Shown piece by piece: positions 13,864 through 23,101 of a stretch of DNA of 52,519 bases. The stretch is from assembly GCA_902557145.1 (NCBI GenBank), contig CACDYZ010000009.1:1-52519 (forward strand), read 5' to 3'. The notes beneath the pieces were generated by a model. That model worked only from the letters and a program-made list of their open reading frames with translations. It searched no databases and was not told the DNA's origin. Numbering within the stretch: the first letter of the stretch is position 1; the number at the start of each line of letters is the position of its first letter. The translations under genes were made by a program, and so were the position numbers. This DNA is from an uncultured Alphaproteobacteria bacterium. GTDB lineage: Bacteria > Pseudomonadota > Alphaproteobacteria > HIMB59.

Positions 13864-14073
13864 ATGAATGAGGGTGCTTTAAATAAACTTTTTTCACTAG
13901 AATTTTTAGGCACGTGGATAATTACTTTAATAATAATTGCCTTTATAGCCTATGCATCATACAAAATATTTAATATTATTTTCAGATCAGAAATATATTT
14001 TAAAAAATCTGCAATTAGTTATTTTCTGATAGGAATATTTATATTTGGTTTTGCAATCTATTTTTATAACTGA
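13864..14073 (+). CDS. Small two-helix membrane protein, unknown
   Basis: A 69-aa protein, ATG at 13864. It has two hydrophobic segments (TWIITLIIIAFIAYASYKI and SYFLIGIFIFGFAIYFY) with a short loop (RSEIYFKKS). No family recognised. It is the first gene outside the island and converges on the peroxiredoxin-like gene with an 11-nt gap. Confidence 0.5.
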   Translation: MNEGALNKLFSLEFLGTWIITLIIIAFIAYASYKIFNIIFRSEIYFKKSAISYFLIGIFIFGFAIYFYN

Positions 14074-14084
14074 TTATTAAAATT

Positions 14085-14621
14085 TTAGGCTATTGAAAAT
14101 GCCTTAATTTTATCAAAAGGCATGTGATCAGCAATATCACTTTTGCCATAATACACGTCCTCAACGATCCCATCCTGGTTAATTAGAATATCAACCGGAA
14201 CAATATCTACATACCCTTTAAACTGAACAGGTAAATAACCTTTTATTCCAGCTAAAAAAAATTTATGAACTTTAAAAATAAAAGCAGAGAAGAGTTTTCC
14301 ATAAGATCTCTCAACATCATATTTTTTAAAATATTCAAAATTTTCATCTGCAAGAATAGTAAAGGGCAAATTATGTCTATCCATATTTTTCTTTAAAAAA
14401 TCAACTGGTGCATGAAAGATCCCTACCATGGTAAAATTTTCTCCAAATTCTTGATATTTTTTTACAAACTCATTAATTCTTAAATTACAAACAGCACAAG
14501 AAGCGTGTCTATAAAAAGTTAATAATACTTTTTTACCTTTTGTACTAGAAAGTTTAAATATATTCCCGTAAGAGTCAGGTAATTCTATATCTTCTATTTT
14601 ATCACCTATATTAATTTTCAT
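14085..14621 (-). CDS. Peroxiredoxin-like (AhpC/TSA family) thioredoxin-fold protein
   Basis: The 178-aa protein has GDKIEDIELPDSYGNIFKLS, then KKVLLTFYRHASCAVCNLRI, in which SCAVC (Cys near 42 and 45) corresponds to the redox site of the peroxiredoxin-like 2 / AhpC-TSA-like group rather than the TPVCT of classical peroxiredoxins. FTILADENFEYFKKYDV matches the family's central part, and DILINQDGIVEDVYYG its C-terminal strands. It probably reduces peroxides or disulfides; no reductase partner is nearby. ATG at 14621. Confidence 0.8.
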   Translation of the reverse strand: MKINIGDKIEDIELPDSYGNIFKLSSTKGKKVLLTFYRHASCAVCNLRINEFVKKYQEFGENFTMVGIFHAPVDFLKKNMDRHNLPFTILADENFEYFKKYDVERSYGKLFSAFIFKVHKFFLAGIKGYLPVQFKGYVDIVPVDILINQDGIVEDVYYGKSDIADHMPFDKIKAFSIA

Positions 14622-14734
14622 AAATTTGCTCCTCTCGTATAGAAATTTCTAATAATGATAAAGCATAATTTTAATTTTATGATATGCAAAATAATCAAGT
14701 TAATCATTAAAATTAGAAATTACTTAATAGTATA

Positions 14735-14761
14735 AAAGCCTGTAGTTCTCCTACAGGCTTT
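14735..14761 (-). terminator. Rho-independent terminator of the dhaKL-ABC operon
   Basis: A perfect 11-bp stem AAAGCCTGTAG (14735-14745) / CTACAGGCTTT (14751-14761) with a 5-nt loop. On the minus strand it follows the dhaK stop by 8 nt and the stem ends in a T-run. It may act on both strands. Confidence 0.8.
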
Positions 14762-14769
14762 ATAAATTT

Positions 14770-15762
14770 TTAGACACCCCATCTCATAGCCGCTGTGTGA
14801 ACAGAGGAGTCCCAATGCTTAACAAGCTCTTCATCAAGTTTAGTAAGGGTAATTGAAGCTCCTTGCATTTCAAGAGAAGTACAATAATTTCCAACCAAAG
14901 ACCTTGAAATCTTTATATTTTTTTTATCTAACATATTTTTAGCATTATCATAAATTAGGTATAACTCTGTTAAAGGAGTTCCGCCCATACCATTCACAAA
15001 TAATAATATTTCTTCGTTAGCCTCGGGTTTTAAATCCTCATTAATTGCTTCCAATAATTCATTTGTAATTTCTTGAGCAGATTTCATTTTATCTCTTCTT
15101 CTTCCAGGTTCACCATGAATCCCTACCCCAAATTCCATTTCATCATCACCAATATCAAAGTTTGGTTTTCCTGCTGCTGGAACTGTACAGCTTGAGAAGG
15201 CAACTCCCATAGATCCTGAATTTTTATTCACCTTATCTCCTAAAGCTTTGCACTCATGTAAGCTACCTCCATGCTCTGCTAAAGAACCAACTATTTTTTC
15301 AACGACAACAGTGGCAGCAACACCTCTTCTACCAGTTGTAAATGAAGAGTCTTCAACAGCAACATCATCATTTGTTAATACAGACTCATTGGGGCCTTGC
15401 ATCATTTCAGCAGCCATTTGAAAATTCATAACATCACCTGAGTAATTTTTAACAATAAAAAGGACACCTGCTCCACTATCTACTTTTTCAGCAGCAGCTA
15501 ACATTTGATCTGGTGTCGGTGATGAGAATACAAATCCTGGGCAAGCTGCATCGAGCATTCCGTGTCCAACTAATCCACCATGCATTGGCTCGTGACCACT
15601 GCCTCCTCCACTTATCAAAGCTACTTTTCCCTCTTTTGTGGGAGTGGCTCTGGTTATAAAATTTGGATCGTAATGACAACTAACAATGTCTTGGTGTGCA
15701 GCACCAAAACCTTGTAGGCTCTCCTTTAAAAAGTCATCTGCTGAATTCATAAATTTTTTCAT
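14770..15762 (-). CDS. dhaK: Dihydroxyacetone kinase subunit DhaK (or related ketose kinase)
   Basis: The 330-aa protein binds dihydroxyacetone covalently as a hemiaminal. SGGGSGHEPMHGGLVGHGM (about 51-69) is the substrate/phosphate-binding loop, and H216 in GVGIHGEPGRRR corresponds to the catalytic His of E. coli DhaK. Length and order of motifs are standard. It is followed upstream by dhaL (9-nt gap) at the 3' end of an ABC transporter operon. No PTS-type DhaM is in the window, so the pair may be ATP-dependent, or may act on tetruloses such as erythrulose, as DhaK homologues do in some Alphaproteobacteria. Confidence 0.92.
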   Translation of the reverse strand: MKKFMNSADDFLKESLQGFGAAHQDIVSCHYDPNFITRATPTKEGKVALISGGGSGHEPMHGGLVGHGMLDAACPGFVFSSPTPDQMLAAAEKVDSGAGVLFIVKNYSGDVMNFQMAAEMMQGPNESVLTNDDVAVEDSSFTTGRRGVAATVVVEKIVGSLAEHGGSLHECKALGDKVNKNSGSMGVAFSSCTVPAAGKPNFDIGDDEMEFGVGIHGEPGRRRDKMKSAQEITNELLEAINEDLKPEANEEILLFVNGMGGTPLTELYLIYDNAKNMLDKKNIKISRSLVGNYCTSLEMQGASITLTKLDEELVKHWDSSVHTAAMRWGV

Positions 15763-15771
15763 AGTTTCCTC

Positions 15772-16401
15772 CTAACTATTTATAACTGACTCACAGACAG
15801 TTTTTATCATTAATTGTGAAGACCGGGCGCCAGGATCAATATGGCCCTTTGCTCGCTCCCCTAAAAAAGAAGCCCTACCTTTTGTAGCCAAGAGATCTTT
15901 TGTCGAAAACATCCCTTTTTCCGCTATTTCTATGGCCTCTTTTAGTATTTCTTTAAGATCTTTATCGTCCTCAACACCTTTTTTGAGGCAATTAGAGACA
16001 GGTATTAAAACATCCATCATTGTTTTTTCTCCCACATCAGCTTTACCTCTTTGTTTGACAGCTTCCACACCCTCTGCAAAAATTTCTATAGCTTTTTTAT
16101 AATCAACACCCTCATCAATAGCATCACCTTTAGCCATAGTCATAAATAAAGTTCCAAATAAAGCTCCTGATGAACCGCCTATGCCAGAAAGGACCTTCAT
16201 CGCAATTTGATTTAATGCCTTAGACATTATTAAATCTTTTATAGTTGGTTCTAATTCTATAACGAGTTTAATTCCTCTTTGAATATTAAAAATATGATCA
16301 CCGTCACCTATTTCTTGATCTAATTTTTCAATTTCAGAGGAATTATCATTAATAACAACCTGAATTTTCTTTGCAGTTTCGATAAGAAAATCTACACTCA
16401 T
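15772..16401 (-). CDS. dhaL: Dihydroxyacetone kinase subunit DhaL (nucleotide-binding)
   Basis: The 209-aa helical-barrel protein contains LDQEIGDGDHIFNI (residues about 27-40), whose Asp residues coordinate the Mg-nucleotide, and GGSSGALFGTLF and DPGARSS, the other nucleotide-site segments. It transfers phosphate to the DhaK-bound substrate. Its start overlaps the upstream ATPase stop by 4 nt (ATGA), so the kinase is translated together with the transporter. Confidence 0.92.
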   Translation of the reverse strand: MSVDFLIETAKKIQVVINDNSSEIEKLDQEIGDGDHIFNIQRGIKLVIELEPTIKDLIMSKALNQIAMKVLSGIGGSSGALFGTLFMTMAKGDAIDEGVDYKKAIEIFAEGVEAVKQRGKADVGEKTMMDVLIPVSNCLKKGVEDDKDLKEILKEAIEIAEKGMFSTKDLLATKGRASFLGERAKGHIDPGARSSQLMIKTVCESVINS

Positions 16402-17408
16402 TGAACACTCACTCCTTGGTCGTTAAAAAATAGAACTTTACTATTATCGATGGCAAAATTTATTTCATCTCCACGTTCTCCTTGAAATAATCCTTGATAT
16501 AAAGATAAAATTTCTAAACCATTATATTCTAACTCCACTACTGTTTCAGCTCCTAAGGACTCAATTGTTTTAATAGAACCGATAAGCTCTCCTTGACCTA
16601 ATTTAATATGCTCAGGTCTTAATCCTAATTGACTAGCCTGATTTGGCGACGAGGTATTGATTGAAGATTTATCTAAAATGTTAATCTTAGGGGATCCTAG
16701 TCTGTTTGCTACATAAATAGATTTAGGATTATTATATATTTCTTCAGGTGTTCCTATTTGGGCTATCTTTCCATTTTCCAAAACACCAATTTGATCAGCC
16801 ATAGTTGTGGCCTCAGCTTGATCGTGAGTTACATAAAGAATAGTTGAGCCTAAGTTTAACTGAATTTTTTTTAACTCTACCCTTAAACTTTCACGAAGTT
16901 TTGCATCTAGAGAAGATAGTGGTTCGTCCATCAAATAAATACTTGGATTTCTAACCAAAGCTCTACCAATTGCAACTCTTTGCATTTCACCACCCGATAA
17001 CTCTGTTGCTTTGTTATTTAATTTTCCAGAAATCTTCAACATTTCCGCTATTTTTGTGACTTTTTCATTAATTTCAGACTCTGGGAGTTTTCTTAAAGGA
17101 GATCGAAGTGGGAAAGCTAAATTGTCATATACTTTGTAGTGTGGGTATAAGGAATACTGTTGAAAGACAAACGCTGTGTCCCTTGCGGCTGGCTGAGCCT
17201 CAGAAACATCCTCATCATCAAAAAAAATTTTTCCTTGATCTATTTTTTCAAGACCTGCAATTGATCTAAGCGTTGTTGTCTTCCCCGCACCTGTTGGTCC
17301 GAGTAAAATAAAAAACTCACCATCTTTTACTGTAAAGCTTATGTCATCTAAAGCTTTGATTGTTTTATCGTATATTTTTGTAATATTTTGTAATTCTACC
17401 TTAGACAT
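16398..17408 (-). CDS. CUT1 sugar/polyol ABC transporter ATP-binding protein (MalK/UgpC type)
   Basis: The 336-aa ATPase has Walker A GPTGAGKTT (about 37-45), Q-loop FVFQQYSLYPH, signature LSGGEMQR, Walker B YLMDEPLSSLD, H-loop VTHDQAEA and a C-terminal regulatory TOBE/OB region (LGLRPEHIKLGQ). It is one of two tandem ATPases for a single importer, as in the rhizobial glycerol transporter GlpSTPQV. Stop/start share ATGA with both neighbours. Confidence 0.9.
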   Translation of the reverse strand: MSKVELQNITKIYDKTIKALDDISFTVKDGEFFILLGPTGAGKTTTLRSIAGLEKIDQGKIFFDDEDVSEAQPAARDTAFVFQQYSLYPHYKVYDNLAFPLRSPLRKLPESEINEKVTKIAEMLKISGKLNNKATELSGGEMQRVAIGRALVRNPSIYLMDEPLSSLDAKLRESLRVELKKIQLNLGSTILYVTHDQAEATTMADQIGVLENGKIAQIGTPEEIYNNPKSIYVANRLGSPKINILDKSSINTSSPNQASQLGLRPEHIKLGQGELIGSIKTIESLGAETVVELEYNGLEILSLYQGLFQGERGDEINFAIDNSKVLFFNDQGVSVQ

Positions 17409-18490
17409 TAACTCATAAACTCACTTTGAAGTGCCATATCATTTGATCCATCAAAAATTATTTGATTATTATTCAGTGTATCAAATTGAATTTGCTCATT
17501 AATTTTAACTTGCGTGTCACTATCTACTCTTATCTTTATATTTCCTAGCTGAGTTTCAACAGTGAGTATTTTTCTTGAACCTAAATACTCAACACCGAAG
17601 ATATTTCCTTTTACTCCATTTTCGGATACTAACCTTAAATTTTCAGGTCTTACTCCTAAAAAATTTTCATTTGAATTTGTACCTTCTCTTTGTTCAGGTA
17701 TTTTTAAAGAAGAGTCTAGTAATTTGATACTTGATTGATTTGGAGTAATTTTTTCTTTAATTGGGATAAAATTCATACCCGGTGATCCAATAAAATTTGC
17801 TACAAATTTAGTTTTTGGCTTATTATAAATAATTTTTGGGGAGTCGGCTTGTAAAACCTCTCCTTCATTCATTACTGCTATTCGATCTGCCATTGACATT
17901 GCTTCTTGTTGGTCATGTGTTACGTAAACTGTAGTGGCATCTATATCATCATGAAGTTTTCTAAGTTCTAAACACATTAATTCTCTAAATTCAGCATCAA
18001 GTGTGCCTAAAGGCTCATCCATTAAAAATGCTTTAGGTCTTCGAACAAGCGCTCTACCTAAAGCAACTCGTTGACGATCTCCTCCAGCTAATGAGGATAC
18101 TTTTGATTTTAATAAATGATCAATTCTTAATAGCTTTGCGGCTTCCATAACCTTTGCATCAACCTCTGTTTTGGAAAACTTTTGCATTTTAAGAGGAAAA
18201 GCTAGGTTATTTCTAACATTCATGTGTGGATATAAGGCAAAAAGCTGAAAAACAAAGGCTATATCACGTTGAGAAGCTCTCAAATAACCTACATCCTCTT
18301 TATCAAGTAATATGTTCCCTGAGGTTGGTAGTTCTAATCCAGCTATCATCCTTAGAGTTGTCGTTTTCCCACAACCTGAGGGACCTAGTAGCACAAAGAA
18401 TTCTTTATTTTCAATTACAAGATTAGAGTTTTTTACTGCAACAAAGTCACCAAAAGATTTATGTAAATTTTTAATTTCTATCTCTGCCAT
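17408..18490 (-). CDS. CUT1 sugar/polyol ABC transporter ATP-binding protein, second copy
   Basis: The 360-aa protein is read from ATG 18490 (MAEIEIKNLHKSF). A 49-codon in-frame extension upstream overlaps the membrane-protein gene and has no ATPase features. Walker A GPSGCGKTT, Q-loop FVFQLFALYPH, Walker B FLMDEPLGTLD and H-loop VTHDQQEA are intact. The signature is LAGGDRQR instead of the usual LSGGQQQR, a substitution that may make this the weaker site of an asymmetric ATPase pair. It has a C-terminal TOBE-like part (GVRPENLRLV). Confidence 0.88.
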   Translation of the reverse strand: MAEIEIKNLHKSFGDFVAVKNSNLVIENKEFFVLLGPSGCGKTTTLRMIAGLELPTSGNILLDKEDVGYLRASQRDIAFVFQLFALYPHMNVRNNLAFPLKMQKFSKTEVDAKVMEAAKLLRIDHLLKSKVSSLAGGDRQRVALGRALVRRPKAFLMDEPLGTLDAEFRELMCLELRKLHDDIDATTVYVTHDQQEAMSMADRIAVMNEGEVLQADSPKIIYNKPKTKFVANFIGSPGMNFIPIKEKITPNQSSIKLLDSSLKIPEQREGTNSNENFLGVRPENLRLVSENGVKGNIFGVEYLGSRKILTVETQLGNIKIRVDSDTQVKINEQIQFDTLNNNQIIFDGSNDMALQSEFMS

Positions 18491-18492
18491 GG

Positions 18493-18684
18493 CTAATCTG
18501 GAAAATGACTTGTGATAACAAATCCTATGGTCCCAATAAGAATTACAATAAAGGAATAGGTATACATCCACATTGCAAAAGGTTGCATTAACATAAAAAC
18601 TCCCACCAAAATCAAAACAGTAGATGCATTTTCCCAAATAGATCTTCTGAATATTCTTCTTAATAAACTTTTTTTCTCACTCAT
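18493..18684 (-). CDS. Small membrane protein of the ABC importer operon
   Basis: The 63-aa protein has a basic N-terminus (SEKKSLLRRIFRRSIWENAS) and two hydrophobic helices (VLILVGVFMLMQPFAMWM and YSFIVILIGTIGFVIT). It starts at the stop of the permease gene (overlap 1 nt) and ends 2 nt before the second ATPase. A small membrane protein at this point also occurs in rhizobial glycerol transporter operons (there a DUF2160 protein), suggesting an accessory part of the importer. Homology to DUF2160 is not evident by eye. Confidence 0.68.
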   Translation of the reverse strand: MSEKKSLLRRIFRRSIWENASTVLILVGVFMLMQPFAMWMYTYSFIVILIGTIGFVITSHFPD

Positions 18685-19631
18685 TATTTTCTTACTGCTC
18701 CAAATGTTATACCTCTGAGTAAATGTTTTCTTAGCACCACAGTAAATATCATTACAGGTATTAAAAACAAAGTTGTGCCTGCCCCTATAGCGGGCCAGTC
18801 TAAACCTCCCTCTCCTATTATAGTAGGAATGAATGGTGGAGCTGTTTGGGCATTAAATTGTGTAAGTAAAACGGCAAATGCATATTCATTCCAAGAAAAA
18901 ATCATGCAAAAAATAGCAGTGGCGGCAATACCTGTGGTTGCCTGTGGAAGCACTACCTTAAAAAATGCCTGCATTCGAGAATATCCATCAATCATGGCTG
19001 CCTCTTCATACTCCCTTGGTATTTCATCCATGAAACCTTTTAATAACCATACAGATAAACTTAAGTTTACAACCGTATATAAAATTATCATTCCTACATG
19101 GGTATCTCCTAAACCAAGTTTCCTATACATTATGAAAATTGGAACAGCCACAGCTATGGGAGGAAACATTCTTGTCGACAAAATAAAAAATAATAAGTCA
19201 TCCTTTAAAGGAACTTTAAATCTTGACAATGCATATGCTGCAAGGGAACCTAAAAATACAGAAAAGAATGTAGCTCCAAATCCGATAATCAAAGAATTAG
19301 AATATCTTGGTAAGAATTTAGAAGGTCCTGTTATTACCATCTCTCTACTTCTGACTAATTCCTCGTACCAGGTTTCAGGCGGCGGAAGAGAGTCTAAATA
19401 ATCCTTAGGTTGTCTTGAACGGTTTGTAAAAAGATTAACATAGCCCTCTAATGATGGCTCAAAAAAAACCTCAGGAGGATATGAGATAGCACTATCAACA
19501 CTTTTAAAGCTTGTTGCTACCATCCAGGAGATTGGAATAAGTGTAACAACCATATACACAATAATAATTGTGGCTGCTAATTTTCTTGAAAATCCACTAG
19601 CTTCTGAGGGTGATCTTGAAGTATCCATCAT
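18684..19631 (-). CDS. CUT1 ABC transporter permease (MalG type)
   Basis: The 315-aa inner-membrane protein has six main hydrophobic segments. The coupling motif EYEEAAMIDGYSRMQAFFKVV..P is the EAA loop (EAAx3Gx9IxLP) that contacts the ATPase. An N-terminal helix is followed by a periplasmic loop rich in Pro (DSLPPPETWYEELVR), and the C-terminus LLRGITFGAVRK is typical of MalG-like subunits. It overlaps the upstream permease by 4 nt. Confidence 0.9.
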   Translation of the reverse strand: MMDTSRSPSEASGFSRKLAATIIIVYMVVTLIPISWMVATSFKSVDSAISYPPEVFFEPSLEGYVNLFTNRSRQPKDYLDSLPPPETWYEELVRSREMVITGPSKFLPRYSNSLIIGFGATFFSVFLGSLAAYALSRFKVPLKDDLLFFILSTRMFPPIAVAVPIFIMYRKLGLGDTHVGMIILYTVVNLSLSVWLLKGFMDEIPREYEEAAMIDGYSRMQAFFKVVLPQATTGIAATAIFCMIFSWNEYAFAVLLTQFNAQTAPPFIPTIIGEGGLDWPAIGAGTTLFLIPVMIFTVVLRKHLLRGITFGAVRK

Positions 19632-20530
19632 CTATCCTTGATTTTATTCATCACTTTCACATAGACGTTTCCAAAACCAAATATTGTTACAAACAATATA
19701 ACCGCAAATGCTGAACTATATCCCGTCTTCCATTTCTCAAATGCTTCTCGTTTTAAATTAATTGATGCCAACTCTGTTGCCGATCCAGGACCACCAGAAG
19801 TAAGCTCAGCGACTAAATCGAACATTTTGAAATTTTCAATACCTCTGAAAAGAAGGGCAAGTAATAAAAAAGGGAGAACAGAAGGTAAGGTGATATGAAT
19901 AAATTGTTGCCATTTACTAGCTCTATCGACTTCTGCAGCTTCATAAAGGTAGTTAGGAATTGACCTTAAACCGGCAAGACAGATAAGCATCGTAAAGGGT
20001 GTCCACATCCATGTATCAACAATGACAATAGACCATGGAGCCAACGTACTTGAGCCAATCATATCAAAAATACCAAAATCATAGAAAAAGTTCACGACGT
20101 AATTAAATAATCCAACTTGTGGGTTATATAAGTACGTCCAAAATACTCCAACAACTGCAGGTGATAACATCATAGGTAAAACAATAAGTGTTGTTAGTAG
20201 TTCATTGCCTTTAAATTTTTTATTTAGAAGTAATGCTAATCCTAAACCAATCAACGCTTGTATAACTAATGTCCAACAAACAAAATGGGCAGTTATTTGC
20301 ATCTTTTCCCAAATCTCTTCTTTTCCTAGAATTTTTTTGTAATTTTTTAATCCAACAAATTTTACTTCTCTTCCAATCTTGTTAGCGTAGAAGTTTGTAA
20401 AAGACATTCTTATGGCATAGATGAGTGGATATATGTTAATAGCAAGAAGTAAAATTAATGTCGGTGCTATAAAAATCCAAGCAATAGCCTTATCGGACAA
20501 TCCCTTAAACTTTTTAACAGCACTTTTCAT
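19628..20530 (-). CDS. CUT1 ABC transporter permease (MalF type)
   Basis: The 300-aa protein has an N-terminal helix (AIAWIFIAPTLILLLAINIY), then PLIYAIRMSFTNFYANKIG, and the EAA coupling loop LYEAAEVDRASKWQQFIHITLP. It lies 64 nt downstream of the binding-protein gene, separated by a hairpin that probably lowers permease expression relative to the binding protein. Confidence 0.9.
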   Translation of the reverse strand: MKSAVKKFKGLSDKAIAWIFIAPTLILLLAINIYPLIYAIRMSFTNFYANKIGREVKFVGLKNYKKILGKEEIWEKMQITAHFVCWTLVIQALIGLGLALLLNKKFKGNELLTTLIVLPMMLSPAVVGVFWTYLYNPQVGLFNYVVNFFYDFGIFDMIGSSTLAPWSIVIVDTWMWTPFTMLICLAGLRSIPNYLYEAAEVDRASKWQQFIHITLPSVLPFLLLALLFRGIENFKMFDLVAELTSGGPGSATELASINLKREAFEKWKTGYSSAFAVILFVTIFGFGNVYVKVMNKIKDR

Positions 20531-20554
20531 ATTTCTAATTTAGGTATGGGTGAA

Positions 20555-20576
20555 AGGGTGGGAATAAACCCACCCT
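20555..20576 (-). promoter_or_regulatory. Intergenic hairpin between binding protein and permease genes
   Basis: AGGGTGGG (20555-20562) pairs with CCCACCCT (20569-20576), loop of 6 nt. On the minus transcript it follows the binding-protein stop. It lacks a good trailing T-run on the minus strand, so mRNA 3'-end protection or partial attenuation, as in malE-malF-type operons, is more likely than full termination. Confidence 0.6.
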
Positions 20577-20594
20577 AAAAAATATATTTACTGA

Positions 20595-21905
20595 TTAAAT
20601 TTTACCGTCGTCTTCGAAGACTTCAGTCCAATCATCAATAATTTTGTCAAGTGCTTCTTTTGCAGAGCCTTTTCCATTCACAACGTAGTCATGAATTCTC
20701 TCCTGCATAGGTAGCATCAACTCAACAAATGTTGGTTCTTGCCAAAAGTCTTTGACTATGCCCATAGAGTCAAGAAAGCCTTGAGCGTACACAGCTGAGT
20801 CAACAAAATCAGGGGATCCTAAAACATCCATATGACATGAATATCCACCTAAATCCCACCATTTTTGTTGAATATCAGGTTTTGCAAACCACTTCATATA
20901 TTCCAACGCTAAATCTTGTTTGTCAGAGTATTTTACAACTGAAATACCTTGTCCTCCAAGTGTAGCTGCGCATACATTTTGACATGGGTTTGCAAAGAAA
21001 CCAGAAACTCTTCCATCGCTGTCTTCTTTAGAAACACCAGGCCAGAAAGCATACCAGTTCATTTGGAATGCGACTTGTCCTGATTTATACGCGTCAAGAT
21101 TTGCTACCATGTAGGCATCTGAATGTCCTGGAGGTGCACAATCTTCGTACATTTTTCTATAAAATTCAACAGCCTCAACTGAAGCATCAGAATTAAAGTA
21201 GCCATCCATATCATAAGCTTTGTCTGGATTTTCGTATTGCATACCCCAAGCGTACATAGCTGCTGTAACACCCATAGTAATACCTTCAGAACCACGCTCT
21301 GTGTTAATTGCAGCACCATATCTTACCTGGCCGTCAATTTCTCTTCCTTGGAAGAAAGTACACATATCATAAAGTTCATCCCAAGTCTTTGGAACACCTA
21401 GATCATAACCGTGTTTACCTTTGAACTCTGCTTGTAGTTCTGGTCTATCAAACCAATCTTTTCTGTAAGCCCAAGCCAGAGCATCACCCATTGCTGGTAA
21501 GGCATAATAATTTGGTGAACCTTTAGGCCATGTGGAATATGCGTAAACAGTTGCAGGGTTAAAATCATCCATTGAAATACCGTTAGCATCAAAGAAATCA
21601 TTTAACTTTACATAGTGACCATATTCAGCACCTTGTCCAATCCATTGAGAGTCTCCGATCAACAAATCAAATGTTTTACCTTGGTTGTTTAATTCGTTTA
21701 ACATTCTCTCTGCAAAATTTGGCCATGGCACAAATTCGAAGTTCATTTCAACACCCGTCTCTGCAGTAAACTCTTTACTTAATTCCTGAAGTGCATTAGC
21801 TGGATCCCAAGCGGCCCAACCGAGAGTCAACGACTCTGATTTTGCATTTAAAGAAAAAAGTAAGGCAAAAACAGGAACTAGAAATACAGATAGTATTTTC
21901 TTCAT
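20595..21905 (-). CDS. CUT1 ABC transporter periplasmic substrate-binding protein
   Basis: The 436-aa protein begins with a signal peptide (MKKILSVFLVPVFALLFSLN, cleavage near AKSES) and has the family 1 pattern LTLGWAAWDPANALQELSKE, FDLLIGDSQWIGQGAE and PKTWDELYDMCTFF. Aromatic residues abound in the presumed binding cleft, as in carbohydrate-binding members. It is the first gene of the operon; the start is preceded by GAGGAGG-type ribosome-binding sequence. The ligand cannot be read from sequence; a polyol, glycerol-like compound or sugar fits the DhaKL context. Confidence 0.9.
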   Translation of the reverse strand: MKKILSVFLVPVFALLFSLNAKSESLTLGWAAWDPANALQELSKEFTAETGVEMNFEFVPWPNFAERMLNELNNQGKTFDLLIGDSQWIGQGAEYGHYVKLNDFFDANGISMDDFNPATVYAYSTWPKGSPNYYALPAMGDALAWAYRKDWFDRPELQAEFKGKHGYDLGVPKTWDELYDMCTFFQGREIDGQVRYGAAINTERGSEGITMGVTAAMYAWGMQYENPDKAYDMDGYFNSDASVEAVEFYRKMYEDCAPPGHSDAYMVANLDAYKSGQVAFQMNWYAFWPGVSKEDSDGRVSGFFANPCQNVCAATLGGQGISVVKYSDKQDLALEYMKWFAKPDIQQKWWDLGGYSCHMDVLGSPDFVDSAVYAQGFLDSMGIVKDFWQEPTFVELMLPMQERIHDYVVNGKGSAKEALDKIIDDWTEVFEDDGKI

Positions 21906-22043
21906 GTTATTTCCTCCTCAGTTCAATAACTATTAGCTAATTATACAAGTTTTTTGATTAATGATATATGTTGATTTTACATGGGTTTTAAGCTGTTTGA
22001 AAAAGCAATATACTATAATAATATGACTTTGGGGGATAGGTGA
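21906..22043. promoter_or_regulatory. Divergent regulatory region between the ABC operon and the isomerase/dehydrogenase pair
   Basis: The 138-nt gap contains a minus-strand -10-like TATAAT (21940-21945), a plus-strand TATAAT (22014-22019) and a perfect palindrome ATTAGCTAAT (21932-21941) overlapping the minus -10 element. The last could be an operator. No recognisable regulator gene is adjacent. Confidence 0.4.
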
Positions 22044-23099
22044 ATGACAGGAATTAAGGGTCCAGCTATATTTTTAGCTCAGTTTGCAGGAGATGAAGCA
22101 CCATTTAACAGTTTAGAGAATATTTCTAAGTGGGCTAGTGATTTAGGTTATATTGGAGTTCAGATACCTAGTTGGGATAATAAGTTATTTGATTTAAAAA
22201 AGGCTTCGGAAAGTAAAGATTACTGTGATGAAGTTAAAGGCATATTATCAAACCACAATTTATCTTTAACTGAGTTGTCTACACACCTTCAAGGCCAACT
22301 TGTAGCTGTTCACCCTGCTTACGACACTGCTTTTGATGGGTTTGCTGCTTCTGAAGTAAGAGGAAATCCACAAGAAAGACAAAAATGGGCAGTCCAGCAA
22401 CTCATGATGGCTGCCAAAGCTTCTAAAAATTTAGGTCTAACTGATCACGTTACATTTTCAGGTGCATTAGCTTGGCCTTATGTCTATCCATGGCCTCAAC
22501 GACCTGCTGGACTAATTGAAACTGCATTCGATGAGCTTGCTAGCAGATGGACTCCTATACTAAATCAATTTGAGGAGTGCGGAATTAATTTATGTTATGA
22601 AATTCATCCTGGTGAGGATTTACATGATGGAATTACTTTTGAAATGTTTTTAGAGCGTGTAGGGAATCACAATCGATGTAATATGCTGTATGACCCCAGT
22701 CATTATGTGCTTCAACATTTGGACTATTTACAAAATATAGATATTTATCACGAGAAAATTAAAATGTTTCATGTCAAAGATGCAGAACTTAACCCTACTG
22801 GAAGACAAGGTGTTTATAGTGGTTTTCAAACTTGGAAAAATCGAGCTGGTCGCTTTAGATCATTAGGAGATGGTCAGGTAGATTTTAAATCTATTTTTTC
22901 AAAATTAACTACATACGGGTTTGAAGGATGGGCTGTTTTAGAGTGGGAATGCGCTCTCAAACATCCAGAGGATGGTGCTAGAGAGGGATCACAATTTATT
23001 AAAGATCATATTATTAGAGTTACCGAAAAAGCATTTGATGATTTTGCCGACTCAGGAACAGATGAGACAGCTAACAAAAAGATGTTAGGAATTGAATAA
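22044..23099 (+). CDS. Sugar phosphate isomerase/epimerase (xylose-isomerase-like TIM barrel)
   Basis: The 351-aa protein follows the AP-endonuclease-2/IolE-type TIM-barrel pattern: LGYIGVQIPSWDNK at the N-terminus, a metal-ligand Glu in CYEIHPGEDL (about 190), then YDPSHYVLQ with Asp/His, HVKDAEL with His and WAVLEWECALK with the last Glu. These are usually epimerases, isomerases or dehydratases of sugars and inositols. It is coupled to the Gfo/Idh/MocA gene (2-nt gap) and divergent from the ABC importer. This pairing often works through a 3-keto-sugar intermediate. Confidence 0.88.
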   Translation: MTGIKGPAIFLAQFAGDEAPFNSLENISKWASDLGYIGVQIPSWDNKLFDLKKASESKDYCDEVKGILSNHNLSLTELSTHLQGQLVAVHPAYDTAFDGFAASEVRGNPQERQKWAVQQLMMAAKASKNLGLTDHVTFSGALAWPYVYPWPQRPAGLIETAFDELASRWTPILNQFEECGINLCYEIHPGEDLHDGITFEMFLERVGNHNRCNMLYDPSHYVLQHLDYLQNIDIYHEKIKMFHVKDAELNPTGRQGVYSGFQTWKNRAGRFRSLGDGQVDFKSIFSKLTTYGFEGWAVLEWECALKHPEDGAREGSQFIKDHIIRVTEKAFDDFADSGTDETANKKMLGIE

Positions 23100-23101
23100 A
23101 A

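Noticed and set aside
18490-18637. 49-residue N-terminal extension of the second ATPase
   Set aside because: It overlaps the small membrane-protein gene in another frame; the ATPase family starts at MAEIEIKNLHKSF with ATG 18490.
18775-19401. 208-aa plus-strand frame opposite the MalG-type permease
   Set aside because: Antisense of a well-supported permease with intact EAA loop; composition is that of reversed hydrophobic codons.
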